DNA from: Trebonia sp964581815
GTDB taxonomy: Bacteria; Actinomycetota; Actinomycetes; Streptosporangiales; Streptosporangiaceae
Reading direction: 5' to 3'
NCBI GenBank assembly: GCA_964581815.1
Contig: CAZORE010000001.1
Span: forward strand, 1-64,000
DNA: 64,000 nucleotides
Shown here: positions 7,806-16,739 of the stretch, piece by piece
How positions within the stretch are numbered: position 1 is the stretch's first letter
Layout: the number at the start of each line of letters is the position of its first letter
Notes under the pieces: model-generated
What the model was told of the DNA's origin: nothing
Seen by the model: the letters and a program-made list of their open reading frames with translations, nothing else
Database searches by the model: none
Made by a program: the position numbers and the translations under genes

Positions 7806-9230
7806 TCAGGCGGCCTGCGAGGACGGGGGCGCGTGGGATCTGAGGACCTGTTTGCCGTCGGGACTTCGAGCCTCCGTGGTGCCGTCGGGGTGAAGGATGA
7901 GCTGCCACCCACGACGGTGGACACAGACGTCGTGATGATACTGGCAGACCAGGGCACAATTTTCGACCGAGGTTTCGCCACCGTCGGCCTTATGGCGCAG
8001 GTGATGCACGTCGCAATAAACAGCCGGGCGGCCGCACCTCGGCCAGGCACAAGCGCGGTCGCGCAGCAGGACGGCGCGGCGAATGTGGGCGGGGATCGTG
8101 TCACTGTAGCCGATGTCCAGCGGGAGTGACGGGGTGTTGTACGGCTTGCCGAGCAGGCCCTGGCGGAGGAGGGCGGCGACGCCGGCCGGGCCGGAAACCA
8201 GGTCGACGGCCAGGCGGGCCATCGCGTAGCGCAGCGCTCGCCACGCCTCGGGGGACAGCGCGGCGGAGCGGGCGCGGACATGTCCGGCGATCGCCTGGTC
8301 GCCGGCGATGAATGGATCGTGGTCGCTCGCCGCCTCGGCGGCGGTCTGAGCCAGGCCGATCATCTTGTCGATGACGTCGAGGTCCATGCTGCCGGTGACG
8401 ACCGGGACGGTCTGTGCGTCGCAGGCTGCGGCCTGGGCGTCGGTGCCGGAGAGGTAGCCGTCCTCGCCGGCCCGGGCGCGGATCCACGCGTCTTCGAGCT
8501 CTTGCGCTCCGGGGAGCTGGCGCAGCTGCGACAAGGGGATGTGGATCACGGCCTGGGTGTCGGCACCGGCCCGGGCGGGGACCAGGCGGGCTCTTAGCAG
8601 CAGGGTGCAGGCAAGCTGCAGCGCGTCGTGGAACCGCTGCCCCTCGGTCCGGTCGTCTTCCGGTCCCGTCTTCTTGCCCAGGGCCTCTAGGACCGCGCGG
8701 AGCGCGGCGGCGCACTCGGGGGTGAGGTCGCCGCGGATCACCCCGGCGTCACCGAACGTGGTGCCCAGCTGCACGTACCTGTCATCCGGGTCGGGGCCGT
8801 CCGGGTCGGGCTGCTGCGCGCGCCATGTCTCGATCGCGCACGCGGCGATGATGGCCAGGTCGTCGATGGATGCCCCGGCCGCTTCGGCCTCCAGCAGGAT
8901 GCGGTCGGTCTCGTCGCGCATGCGTGCGGGCAGCTTGCGGGTCCAGTCGGCGATGGTGAAGGCGAGGGAGTCGGTGACGTCCCCGGCGGCGAGCGCGGCG
9001 CCGAGCAGCGGGCGGCTGCTGAGCTGGCGCATCCGCCGGACTGCGGCCCTGGCAGCCTTCTTCGGCATGCCCGCCCTCGCGGCCAGCCACGATGATGACG
9101 AGCCGTAGCCGTCGGCGTCGTGGGCATTCGCGGCGTCGAAGCGGCGCAGCAGGGCGGCGTGCGCTGCGGTCAGCTTCGCCTGCACCTCGCCCAAGGCGAT
9201 GAGCAACTCACCGCAGGCCGAACCGTACAT
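7806..9230 (-). CDS. DUF222 and HNH endonuclease domain protein (13E12 repeat family)
   Basis: A 474-residue protein with an N-terminal DUF222 region covering roughly residues 20-330, then an HNH nuclease motif near residues 390-435. The motif comprises DRACAWPRCGRPAVYCDVHHLRHKADGG, described here in two parts: the zinc-type C-x4-C pair and the D-V-H-H followed by N-C and Y-H-H. ATG 9230 has GGGAGGTGA about seven bases upstream. Proteins of this family occur in many paralogous copies in actinobacteria, often near mobile or variable regions. The biological role is not established; a mobile-element-related or defence-related nuclease is possible. The gene is intact and on its own, convergent with the toxin gene. 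Confidence 0.88.
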   Translation of the reverse strand: MYGSACGELLIALGEVQAKLTAAHAALLRRFDAANAHDADGYGSSSSWLAARAGMPKKAARAAVRRMRQLSSRPLLGAALAAGDVTDSLAFTIADWTRKLPARMRDETDRILLEAEAAGASIDDLAIIAACAIETWRAQQPDPDGPDPDDRYVQLGTTFGDAGVIRGDLTPECAAALRAVLEALGKKTGPEDDRTEGQRFHDALQLACTLLLRARLVPARAGADTQAVIHIPLSQLRQLPGAQELEDAWIRARAGEDGYLSGTDAQAAACDAQTVPVVTGSMDLDVIDKMIGLAQTAAEAASDHDPFIAGDQAIAGHVRARSAALSPEAWRALRYAMARLAVDLVSGPAGVAALLRQGLLGKPYNTPSLPLDIGYSDTIPAHIRRAVLLRDRACAWPRCGRPAVYCDVHHLRHKADGGETSVENCALVCQYHHDVCVHRRGWQLILHPDGTTEARSPDGKQVLRSHAPPSSQAA

Positions 9231-9513
9231 CGTGAGTCACCTCCCTGGATGGATCGGCTGCCTTGACCGGCTCCTTGCTTCGCTCTCGCGTCACCGCGCC
9301 TACGCGCGCCATTGCCGGAATACCGGCTGCCAGCCCACCCAGGGCCTGTCTCTAGGTTAACAGTTCGACTCTGTCAAAGCAAGCGATGAATTAGTGATCA
9401 TCTATTCGATCGCCGCTTTGGCTGATTCTCGAGACATGATGCTTGCACCGATGAATTCTGGTCGCCCGAGCCGTCCGCACAGCGGGGTCCACGTCAATCG
9501 GAAGGTGTTGAAC

Positions 9514-10050
9514 GTGCGCAAGGTCGTCGTGTACGAGTTGTTGTCCCTCGACGGCGTCGCGGAGAAGCCCGAGCGGTTCTTCGCCGACTGGGACGACACG
9601 ATGGACGCCAACCTCGGCGCCGTCATCGCGGCGCAGGACTCGGTCATCCTCGGCCGGCGCAGCTACGAGGAGTGGGCCGAGTTCTGGCCGGGCAGCGACA
9701 TCGAGCCGTTCGCGACGTTCATCAACGGGGTCGCGAAGTACGTCGCCACCTCCACGCCGCTCGATCGGAAGTGGGCCAATACGACTGTTGTCGACGGCCA
9801 ACTGGTCGAGTTCGTGCGGGACCTGAGGAACCAGCCAGGAGCCGGCATCGGCGTGCATGCAAGCATCTCGGTTGCCCAGGCACTGCTTGCCGCGGGCGTC
9901 GTCGACGAGCTCAGGCTGGTGATCGCGCCGGCGATCCTGGGCAGCGGGCGCAGGCTCCTCGACGGCTTGCCGGCGATTCGGCTCGAGCCGGTCAGAAGCA
10001 CGACCTCACCGGCTGGCTTCCTGCTCGTCGACTACCGCGTCATCGGCTAG
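9514..10050 (+). CDS. RibD C-terminal / dihydrofolate reductase-like protein
   Basis: A 178-residue Rossmann-like reductase domain: RKVVVYELLSLDGVAE at the N-terminus, SVILGRRSYEEW, GIGVHASISVAQALLAAGVVDELRLVIAPAILGSGRRL and a C-terminal VDYRVIG. This is the DHFR-fold domain of RibD C-termini, standalone in many actinobacteria and usually annotated as a dihydrofolate reductase family protein; the true substrate is unknown. The start is the GTG at 9514, with GGAAGG eight bases upstream. It is a single gene whose last four bases overlap the end of convergent paaZ. The 283 bp upstream (9231-9513) show no clear operator. Confidence 0.85.
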   Translation: MRKVVVYELLSLDGVAEKPERFFADWDDTMDANLGAVIAAQDSVILGRRSYEEWAEFWPGSDIEPFATFINGVAKYVATSTPLDRKWANTTVVDGQLVEFVRDLRNQPGAGIGVHASISVAQALLAAGVVDELRLVIAPAILGSGRRLLDGLPAIRLEPVRSTTSPAGFLLVDYRVIG

Positions 10051-12077
10051 GCGTTCCACTCCTTCGCGACCATGGTCAGCACGTCGTAGCTGGCCGCCAC
10101 GACGCCGTCCTGGTTGATGACCTCGGCGTCCCAGCGGACCTCGCCGTAGTCGCCGGCCCGCGGGCTGATCTGCTTGCAGGTCAGCGTCACGGTCATCTGG
10201 TCGCCCGGCTTGACCGGGGTGAGGAAGCGGAGGTTGTCGATGCCGTAGTTCGCAAGCACCGGGCCGAAGTCCGGCTGGACGAACAGCCCGGCCGCGAACG
10301 CGAGCACGAGGTAGCCGTGGGCGACCCGGCCGCCGAAGAACGGGTTCTTCGCCGCGGCCTCCTCGTCGGTGTGCGCGTAGAAGGTGTCGCCGGTGAACTC
10401 GGCGAAGTGCTGTATGTCCTCGAGCGTCACGGTGCGCGGGCCGCCGGTGATGGTGTCGCCGATGCGCAGCGTCGCGAGGGACTTGGTGAACGGGTGGCTG
10501 CCGTCACCTCGCCGCGGCGCGCCCTTGACCCAGCGGCCGGTGACGGCCTGCAGCATGCGCGGGCTGGCCTGGACGGCGGTGCGCTGCATGTGGTGGTACA
10601 CGCCGCGCAGGCCCCCCATCTCCTCGCCGCCGCCGGCCCGGCCCGGGCCGCCGTGCACCAGCGCCGGCAGGGGCGACCCGTGCCCGGTGGACTCGGGCGC
10701 CGCGTCGGCGTCGAGCACGAGCAGGCGGCCGTGCCAGGGGGCGGTGCCGAGCACCACCTCAGATGCGAAGTCCTGGTCATCGGTGACGACCGACCCGGCC
10801 AGGCTGCCCCGGCCAAGTCCGGCCAGGTCGATCACGTCGGCCGTGTCCCGGTAGCCGATCAGCGTGGCCACCGGGCCGAACGCCTCGACCTCGTGCACCT
10901 CGGCGCGGCGCGCGTCATCGGCGACGAGCAGGACCGGGGAGATAAACGCGCCGCGGGCCGCGTCAGCGCCGGTGACCTCCACGCGCTCCGGGTCGCCGAA
11001 GACGATGTGCCCGGCGGCCTCCAGCGCCTTCAGCGACCGGCGCACCTCTTCCCGCTGGTCGAGGCTGGCGAGCGCGCCCATCCGCACGGACGCCTCAGCC
11101 GGGTTGCCGATCACGACCGCGGCCAGCCGCTCGCGCACCGCCTCGGCGACCGCGTCCAGCTGCCCGGCGGGGACGAAGGCGCGGCGGATCGCGGTGCACT
11201 TCTGGCCGGCCTTGACGGTCATCTCGGTGACCAGCTGCCCGACGTAGCGGTCGAACGCCGGCGTGCCCGGGACGGCGTCCGGCCCGAGTACCGACATGTT
11301 CAGCGAGTCGGCCTCGGCGTTGAACCGCACCGACCGCGCCACCACGTTCGGGTGCGACCGCAGCCGCCGCGCGGTGCTCGCCGAGCCGGTGAAGCTGAGC
11401 AGGTCCTGCTCGGTCAGGTGGTCGAGCAGATCGCCCGCGCCGCCGCTGACCAGCTGCAGCGCGCCGTCCGGCAGCAGGCAGGACTCGATGATCAGCTCCA
11501 CCATCCTCGCGGTGAGGTAGCCGGTCGCGGTCGCCGGCTTGACCAGCGACGGCACGCCGGCGATGAGCGCGGGCGCCAGCTTCTCCAGCGGTCCCCACAC
11601 CGGGAAGTTGAACGCGTTGACCTGCACGGCCACGCCACGGCGCGGGGTGAGCAGGTGCTGCCCGAGGAACTGCCCGGCCTTGCCGAGCTGCTCGGGCGGT
11701 CCGTCGGTGAGCACCCGCTCGTTCGGCAGCTCGCGCCTGGCCTTGCTGGCGTAGCCGAGCAGCACGCCGATGCCGCCGTCGATGTCGAACTTCGAGTCGC
11801 CCAGGGTCGCGCCGGTGCGGTAGGAGAGCTGGTACAGCTCGTCCCGGTGCTCGCGCAAGAGCTGGCCGACCGCCTTCGCCAGCTCCGCCCGCTCGTGGAA
11901 GGTCATAGACCGCAGCGCAGGACCCCCAGCGGACCGGCCGTAGGCCAGGGCGGCCGCGAAGTCGATCCCTTCGGTGGAAACCTCGGCGACCACGTCCCCG
12001 GTCACCGCGTCGTGCACCGGGGCCCCGCTGGCCGGCGCGTACCAGCGGCCTTCGACGTAACTGCGCAGTACGGTCAC
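10047..12077 (-). CDS. paaZ: Bifunctional oxepin-CoA hydrolase / semialdehyde dehydrogenase PaaZ
   Basis: A 676-residue fusion of an aldehyde dehydrogenase (residues about 1-510) and an R-specific enoyl-CoA hydratase MaoC-type domain (about 530-676). The dehydrogenase has Glu255 in FNAEAD and Cys294 in GQKCTAIRR. The hydratase has Asp564 and His569 in FTGDTFYAH, the same spacing as in E. coli PaaZ. In the phenylacetyl-CoA epoxidase pathway this enzyme opens oxepin-CoA and oxidises the resulting aldehyde. No paaABCDE genes are in the window. The start is the GTG at 12077. It is divergent from a PaaG-like crotonase, with a palindromic operator candidate between them. Confidence 0.92.
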   Translation of the reverse strand: MTVLRSYVEGRWYAPASGAPVHDAVTGDVVAEVSTEGIDFAAALAYGRSAGGPALRSMTFHERAELAKAVGQLLREHRDELYQLSYRTGATLGDSKFDIDGGIGVLLGYASKARRELPNERVLTDGPPEQLGKAGQFLGQHLLTPRRGVAVQVNAFNFPVWGPLEKLAPALIAGVPSLVKPATATGYLTARMVELIIESCLLPDGALQLVSGGAGDLLDHLTEQDLLSFTGSASTARRLRSHPNVVARSVRFNAEADSLNMSVLGPDAVPGTPAFDRYVGQLVTEMTVKAGQKCTAIRRAFVPAGQLDAVAEAVRERLAAVVIGNPAEASVRMGALASLDQREEVRRSLKALEAAGHIVFGDPERVEVTGADAARGAFISPVLLVADDARRAEVHEVEAFGPVATLIGYRDTADVIDLAGLGRGSLAGSVVTDDQDFASEVVLGTAPWHGRLLVLDADAAPESTGHGSPLPALVHGGPGRAGGGEEMGGLRGVYHHMQRTAVQASPRMLQAVTGRWVKGAPRRGDGSHPFTKSLATLRIGDTITGGPRTVTLEDIQHFAEFTGDTFYAHTDEEAAAKNPFFGGRVAHGYLVLAFAAGLFVQPDFGPVLANYGIDNLRFLTPVKPGDQMTVTLTCKQISPRAGDYGEVRWDAEVINQDGVVAASYDVLTMVAKEWNA

Positions 12078-12125
12078 CAGCGCTCCTCGACTCTCCGCGG
12101 ACTCGCCCGCGGTATGGACTTTACA

Positions 12126-12141
12126 TACCGATCATTCGGTA
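12126..12141. promoter_or_regulatory. Palindromic operator candidate, paaZ / PaaG-like divergent promoter
   Basis: TACCGA and TCGGTA form perfect six-base arms around TCAT, in the 78-bp region between the divergent starts at 12077 and 12156. The spacing and sequence resemble operators of TetR-family repressors of acyl-CoA catabolism such as PaaR-type proteins. The regulator gene is not in the immediate vicinity. Confidence 0.5.
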
Positions 12142-12155
12142 ATTTACTCTGCTGT

Positions 12156-12956
12156 ATGGAAAATGACCAGGCAGCAGCAGCAGCGGAAATCGTCGCCGTT
12201 GAGGTGAGGGACGCCGTCGGCATTGTCACGATGCGCACTCCGGCCCTGTCCAAGGCGGCGAAGGAACGGCTACTCGCGGCACTGCGGCAACTGGACGCCG
12301 ACGACGCGGTGCGCGCGGTGGTGCTGACCGGGACCGGCAAGGTGTTCTGCGCGGGGCAGGACCTCGGCGAGCACGCCGCCGCGCTCGACGCGAGCCCGGC
12401 GAGCGCCTTCGACACCCTGGCCGAGCACTACAACCCCATCGTGCGGACGCTAACCGCGATGCCCAAGCCGGTGATCGCCGCGGTCAACGGCACCTGCGCG
12501 GGTGCGGGCATCTCGCTGGCGCTGGCCTGCGACATCCGGGTCTGCTCAGCGGCGGCCAAGTTCGCGACCGCGTTCACCGGCATCGGCCTGACCTTCGACT
12601 CCGGCCTTTCCGCCACCCTGACGCGGGCCGTCGGCACCGCGCGGGCCAGCGAGCTTGTCCTGCTCGCCGAGCCGTTCACCGCGCAGCAGGCCCTGGACTG
12701 GGGGCTGGTCGGCCGCCTCACCGAACCGGAACGGGTGCTTGACGAGTCCATGGCGCTGGCGGCGCGGCTGGCGGCCGGGCCGACCCTCGCCTACGCCGAG
12801 GCGAAGCGGGCCATCCAGGCGGCCGCGCTGCCCGCGCTGCCCGACGTCCTCGAGGCCGAGCACGCGGCCCAGGCCCGGCTCGGGCAGACCGCCGATCATA
12901 AGGACGCGGTCCGCGCCTTCCTCGCCAAGCAGCGCCCGGCCTTCCACGCCCGCTGA
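12156..12956 (+). CDS. Enoyl-CoA hydratase/isomerase, PaaG-like
   Basis: A 266-residue crotonase. The oxyanion loops KVFCAGQDLGEH and NGTCAGAGISLALACDI are present. The segment FTGIGLTFDSGLSATLTRAVG, described by its key Asp148 in FDSG, resembles PaaG, where the Asp in PDSG catalyses 1,2-epoxyphenylacetyl-CoA isomerisation. The pairing with divergent paaZ supports a role in the epoxy-CoA/oxepin-CoA route, but generic enoyl-CoA isomerase activity is possible. ATG 12156 is the first in-frame start after the operator. The last bases form a 17-bp tandem duplication spanning the stop codon. Confidence 0.84.
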   Translation: MENDQAAAAAEIVAVEVRDAVGIVTMRTPALSKAAKERLLAALRQLDADDAVRAVVLTGTGKVFCAGQDLGEHAAALDASPASAFDTLAEHYNPIVRTLTAMPKPVIAAVNGTCAGAGISLALACDIRVCSAAAKFATAFTGIGLTFDSGLSATLTRAVGTARASELVLLAEPFTAQQALDWGLVGRLTEPERVLDESMALAARLAAGPTLAYAEAKRAIQAAALPALPDVLEAEHAAQARLGQTADHKDAVRAFLAKQRPAFHAR

Positions 12957-12984
12957 AGCCAGGCAACCGCTGAAGCCAGGCAAC
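12951..12984 (+). repeat. 17-bp perfect tandem duplication over a stop codon
   Basis: Two exact copies of a 17-bp unit beginning CGCTGAAGCC (12951-12967 and 12968-12984). The first copy contains the TGA stop of the PaaG-like gene. It looks like a recent slippage duplication without coding effect. Confidence 0.9.
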
Positions 12985-13027
12985 CCGGTGCTGGCCAGGC
13001 GGGAAGCGCGGCGGCCAGAATTGGCGC

Positions 13028-14203
13028 ATGACCGTCGAAACAAGGGCTCCGCTTGACGGGATCACCGTCCTCGGGCTTGAGCAGGCCATCGCCGCGCCGC
13101 TGTGCACCAGGCACCTGGCCGACCTCGGGGCCCGGGTGATCAAGATCGAGCAGCCAGGCGTCGGTGACACGTCCAGGCACTATGACGACGTGGTCCGCGG
13201 CATGAGCGCCCACTTCACCTGGCTGAACCACGGCAAGGAGTCCGCCGCGCTTGACCTGACCATCCCGGCCGACCTTGACGTGTTCACCGGGCTGGTCGAG
13301 CGGGCCGACGTCCTGGTCAGCAACCTCGCCCCCGGTGCGCTCGGGCGCCTCGGCCTGGAGCCAAAGGCGCTCACGCAGCGGTACCCGCGGCTGATCGTGG
13401 TGGACATCTCCGGGTACGGTCAGGGCGGCCCGCTTGATCACCGGCGCGCCTACGACCTGCTGATCCAGTCCGAGGCCGGCTCCTGCGCCATCACCGGGCA
13501 GCCCGGGCAGCCGGCCAAGCCGGGCATACCGATCGCCGACATCGGCACGGCGCTTTACGCCTACTCAAGCGTGCTCGCCGCCCTTTACGACCGGGAGCGG
13601 ACCGGCCGGGGCGCGGTCATCCCCATCGCGATGCTCGACGTGGTGGCGGAGATGATGGGCTTCGCGCTCAACCAGGTGCTGCACGCTGGGGAGGAGCCGG
13701 TCCCGGTCGGCATGGGGTCGTGGGTCGTCGCGCCGGCCGGCGCCTACCCGACCGCCGACGGGCAGACGGCCGTCCTCTGCATCTCCAGCGACCGCGAGTG
13801 GCGGCGGCTGGCGCGTGACCTGCTCGGCCGTCCGGAACTCGTCGACGACCCCAGGTACGCGCACAACGCCGACCGGGTCCGGCACCGGGCCGAACTGGAT
13901 GAGCTGCTCGGCGGCTGGTGCGCCGGGCTCGGCCTGGCCGAGATCCACCGCCGGGCCGACGACGCCGGGATCGGCAACGCCCGGCTCAACGGGGTAAGCG
14001 ACCTCGCCGGGCACCCGCAGCTCGCCGCGCGGGACCGGTGGCGGCAGGCGGACTCCCCGGTCGGCCCCGTGCCCGCGCTGCTGCCGCCGGCGCTCGCACT
14101 CGGCTGGGCCGCACTCCCCGGCCGGGTGCCCGCCCTCGGCGCGGACACCGAGGCCATCAGGGCCGAGGTCACGAGCGAGAGGAAGGCCAGCCCGTCATGC
14201 TGA
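13028..14203 (+). CDS. CaiB/BaiF family CoA-transferase (class III)
   Basis: A 391-residue protein with the family N-terminus PLDGITVLGLEQAIAAPLCTRHLADLGARVIKIE, given here only as a landmark over residues 8-41, and an AYDLLIQSEAG segment near residues 141-151 that aligns with the catalytic-Asp region. Family members move CoA between carboxylic acids through an aspartyl-CoA anhydride, activating a substrate for beta-oxidation. ATG 13028 has only a weak ribosome-binding site, so coupling to the upstream crotonase is possible. The 3' end overlaps the acyl-CoA dehydrogenase start by seven bases. The acid activated is unknown. Confidence 0.88.
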   Translation: MTVETRAPLDGITVLGLEQAIAAPLCTRHLADLGARVIKIEQPGVGDTSRHYDDVVRGMSAHFTWLNHGKESAALDLTIPADLDVFTGLVERADVLVSNLAPGALGRLGLEPKALTQRYPRLIVVDISGYGQGGPLDHRRAYDLLIQSEAGSCAITGQPGQPAKPGIPIADIGTALYAYSSVLAALYDRERTGRGAVIPIAMLDVVAEMMGFALNQVLHAGEEPVPVGMGSWVVAPAGAYPTADGQTAVLCISSDREWRRLARDLLGRPELVDDPRYAHNADRVRHRAELDELLGGWCAGLGLAEIHRRADDAGIGNARLNGVSDLAGHPQLAARDRWRQADSPVGPVPALLPPALALGWAALPGRVPALGADTEAIRAEVTSERKASPSC

Positions 14204-15363
14204 GCGCCGAGGAACAAGCGGTGGTGGAGACCGTCGCCGACTGGGTCGACCGTCAGGTCCGGCCGGTCGCCCGTGACCTGGAGCACGCCAACGCCTACCC
14301 GGAGGAGCTCATCGGGCAGATGAAGCAGATGGGCATCTACGGGCTGGCGATTCCCGGTCCCTGGGGCGACGCGCCGGTCTCGATGCCCTGCTACGCGCTG
14401 GTGACCGCCGAGCTGTCCCGCGGCTGGATGAGCCTGGCCGGCGCGATGGGCGGGCACACCGTGGTGGCCAAGCTGCTGCTCGCGTTCGGCACCAGGGAGC
14501 AGCAGGACCACTACCTGCCGAAGATGGCGACCGGCGAGATCCGCGCGACCATGGCGCTCACCGAGCCAGGCGGCGGTTCCGACCTGCAGGCGATGACGAC
14601 CACGGCCCGCCGCGACAGTGCGGGCCGCGACGGCGCGGGCTACGTGATCAACGGAGCCAAGACCTGGATCACCAATGCCCGCCGGTCCGGGCTGATCGCC
14701 CTGCTGTGCAAGACCGACCCGGACGCGCGGCCCCGGCACAAGGGCGTCTCGATCCTGCTCGTCGAGCACGGCCCCGGGCTGACCGTCTCCAGGGACCTGT
14801 CCAAGCTCGGCTACAAGGGCGTGGAGTCCTGCGAGCTGGTCTTCGACGACTGCCGCGTGCCGGCCGGCGCGCTGCTCGGCGGCACCGAGGGCCAGGGCTT
14901 CGCGCAGATGATGAAGGGCCTGGAGACCGGCCGGATCCAGGTGGCGTCCCGTGCCCTTGGGGTGGCCCGGGCCGCGTTCGACGACGCGCTGCGCTACAGC
15001 CAGGAACGCGAGGCCTTCGGCCAGCCGATATGGAAGCACCAGTCGGTCGGCAACTACCTGGCCGACATGGCCACCAAGATCACCGCGGCCCGGCAGCTGA
15101 TCTTGCACGCCGCCGAGCGGTTCGAGTCCGGCCAGCGCTGCGACATGGAGGCCGGCATGGCCAAGCTGTTCGCCTCCGAGATCGCGATGCAGGTGGCGCT
15201 CGACGCCGTGCGGATTCACGGCGGCTACGGCTACTCCACCGAGTACGACGTGGAGCGCTACTTCCGCGACGCGCCGCTGATGATCGTCGGCGAGGGCACC
15301 AACGAGATCCAGCGCAACGTCATCGCGGCCCAGCTCGTCAAGCGCGGCGGCCTCGGCCGTTGA
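14197..15363 (+). CDS. Acyl-CoA dehydrogenase
   Basis: A 388-residue flavoenzyme of the acyl-CoA dehydrogenase family. It has the FAD-binding signature TMALTEPGGGSDL, WITNARRSG, and the C-terminal GGYGYSTEYDVERYFRDA followed by IVGEGTNEIQRN. The Glu of GEGTNE is the usual catalytic base of medium- and short-chain enzymes. ATG 14197 lies inside the end of the CoA-transferase gene, with GAGAGGAAGG upstream, showing a tight operon. It probably introduces the alpha-beta double bond into the CoA ester made by the transferase; the chain type is not resolved. Confidence 0.9.
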   Translation: MLSAEEQAVVETVADWVDRQVRPVARDLEHANAYPEELIGQMKQMGIYGLAIPGPWGDAPVSMPCYALVTAELSRGWMSLAGAMGGHTVVAKLLLAFGTREQQDHYLPKMATGEIRATMALTEPGGGSDLQAMTTTARRDSAGRDGAGYVINGAKTWITNARRSGLIALLCKTDPDARPRHKGVSILLVEHGPGLTVSRDLSKLGYKGVESCELVFDDCRVPAGALLGGTEGQGFAQMMKGLETGRIQVASRALGVARAAFDDALRYSQEREAFGQPIWKHQSVGNYLADMATKITAARQLILHAAERFESGQRCDMEAGMAKLFASEIAMQVALDAVRIHGGYGYSTEYDVERYFRDAPLMIVGEGTNEIQRNVIAAQLVKRGGLGR

Positions 15364-15388
15364 GTATCAGCCCGAACGGAGGGTGACG

Positions 15389-16552
15389 ATGCCAGAAACC
15401 GAAGACCGCGACGTCGACCTGGTGCGCACGTCCGCCCGCGAGCTGGCGCGCCGGTTCGACCTGGGTTACTGGCGGCAGAAGGACAAGCAGGAGGAGTACC
15501 CCTGGGAGTTCGTCAAGGCGTTCGCCGACGCCGGCTGGCTGGGCGCGATGATCCCGGAGGAGTACGGCGGCCTGGGGCTCGGCCTGACCGAGTCGGCGGT
15601 CATGATGTCGGAGGTGGCCGCGTCCGGCGCGGGCATGAGCGGCGCCTCGGCGATCCACTTCTACGTTTTCCCGCCCGCGCCGGTGCTGCGGCACGGCTCG
15701 GAGCGGATGAAGCGCGCCTGGCTGCCTAGGATCGCCAAGGGCGAGATCCTGATGGCGTTCGGCGTCACCGAGCCCACCGCAGGCTCGGACACGTCCCGCA
15801 TCACCACCCGGGCGGCGAAGATCGACGGCGGGTGGCTGGTCAACGGGCAGAAGGTGTGGACCACCAACGGGCAGCACGCCCAGCGGATCCTGCTGCTCGC
15901 GCGGACCGCGCCGCGCGTCGATGAAAAGCCGCTCGACGGGATGACGCTGTTCTTCACCGACCTTGACCGCACCCGGGTCACCGTCCGCGCGATCGAGAAG
16001 CTCGGCCGGGCGGCGGTGGACTCCAACGAGCTGTTCATCGACAACCTCGAGGTCCCCGACGACGACGTGGTGGGGGAGCCCGGCCAGGGCTTCCGCTACC
16101 TGCTCGACGGGCTGAACCCGGAACGGACCGTGATCGGCATGGAGGGGGTCGGCATCGGCCGGGCCGCGCTCGGCCTGGCCGCCAGGTACGCCGGTGAGCG
16201 CGTGGTCTTCGACCGCCCGGTCGGCCAGAACCAGGCGATCGCGCACCCGCTGGCCGACGCGTGGATCCGGCTGGAGGCGGCGGAGCTCATGGCCATGAAG
16301 GCGGCCGCGCTGTACGACGCCGGGCAGCCGTGCGGCAAGGAGTCGAACGCCGCCAAGTACCTCGGCGCCGAGGCGGGCTTCGAGGCGTGCGACCGGGCGA
16401 TGCAGACCCTCGGCGGCTTCGGCTACGCGAAGGAGTACCACGTGGAACGGCTGTGGCGGGAGGTGCGACTGTTGCGGCTGGCCCCGGTCACCCAGGAGAT
16501 GGTGCTCAACTACATTTCCACCGCAGTGCTCGGCCTGCCGAAGTCGTACTAA
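15389..16552 (+). CDS. Acyl-CoA dehydrogenase family protein, atypical C-terminus
   Basis: A 387-residue acyl-CoA dehydrogenase with AFGVTEPTAGSDTSRI, VWTTNGQHAQ and GGFGYAKEYHVERLWREVR. The canonical E-G-T-x-E motif is replaced by LAPVTQEMVLNYI, so the usual catalytic Glu is missing there. A Glu in IGMEGVGIGR near residue 250 lies where isovaleryl-CoA-dehydrogenase-type enzymes carry their base. ATG 15389 is preferred over the GTG six bases upstream because GGAGGG lies five bases before it. It follows the first dehydrogenase by 25 bp and closes this CoA-ester operon. Confidence 0.85.
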   Translation: MPETEDRDVDLVRTSARELARRFDLGYWRQKDKQEEYPWEFVKAFADAGWLGAMIPEEYGGLGLGLTESAVMMSEVAASGAGMSGASAIHFYVFPPAPVLRHGSERMKRAWLPRIAKGEILMAFGVTEPTAGSDTSRITTRAAKIDGGWLVNGQKVWTTNGQHAQRILLLARTAPRVDEKPLDGMTLFFTDLDRTRVTVRAIEKLGRAAVDSNELFIDNLEVPDDDVVGEPGQGFRYLLDGLNPERTVIGMEGVGIGRAALGLAARYAGERVVFDRPVGQNQAIAHPLADAWIRLEAAELMAMKAAALYDAGQPCGKESNAAKYLGAEAGFEACDRAMQTLGGFGYAKEYHVERLWREVRLLRLAPVTQEMVLNYISTAVLGLPKSY

Positions 16553-16612
16553 CTCGACATAATCAGTACAAAAGATGCGCTGAGCTGCGGCTTCGTCTAT
16601 TCACAAGGCGAC

Positions 16613-16638
16613 CGGGCAGGCCGCTTTGGCGGCACCCG
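16613..16638 (+). terminator. Hairpin after the CoA-ester operon
   Basis: CGGG/CCCG outer arms and GCCGC/GCGGC inner arms enclose a TTTG loop, 60 bp after the dehydrogenase stop. There is no T-tract. It is probably a transcription terminator or mRNA-stabilising hairpin. Confidence 0.4.
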
Positions 16639-16739
16639 AGAGGCATTTAGCGGCGGATGATACGCAATCAAAGGAATTTTGTCCAATTACGAAGATATTG
16701 GCCGATATGCATTTATGCTTCCGTGATGTCAGGCGCTCC

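Noticed and set aside
9672..12956. A 1094-codon open frame on the plus strand
   Set aside because: Its first three-quarters is the antisense of paaZ, with Arg/Gly/Ala-rich sequence and no family features. Only its last 266 codons, from 12156, are a real crotonase gene.
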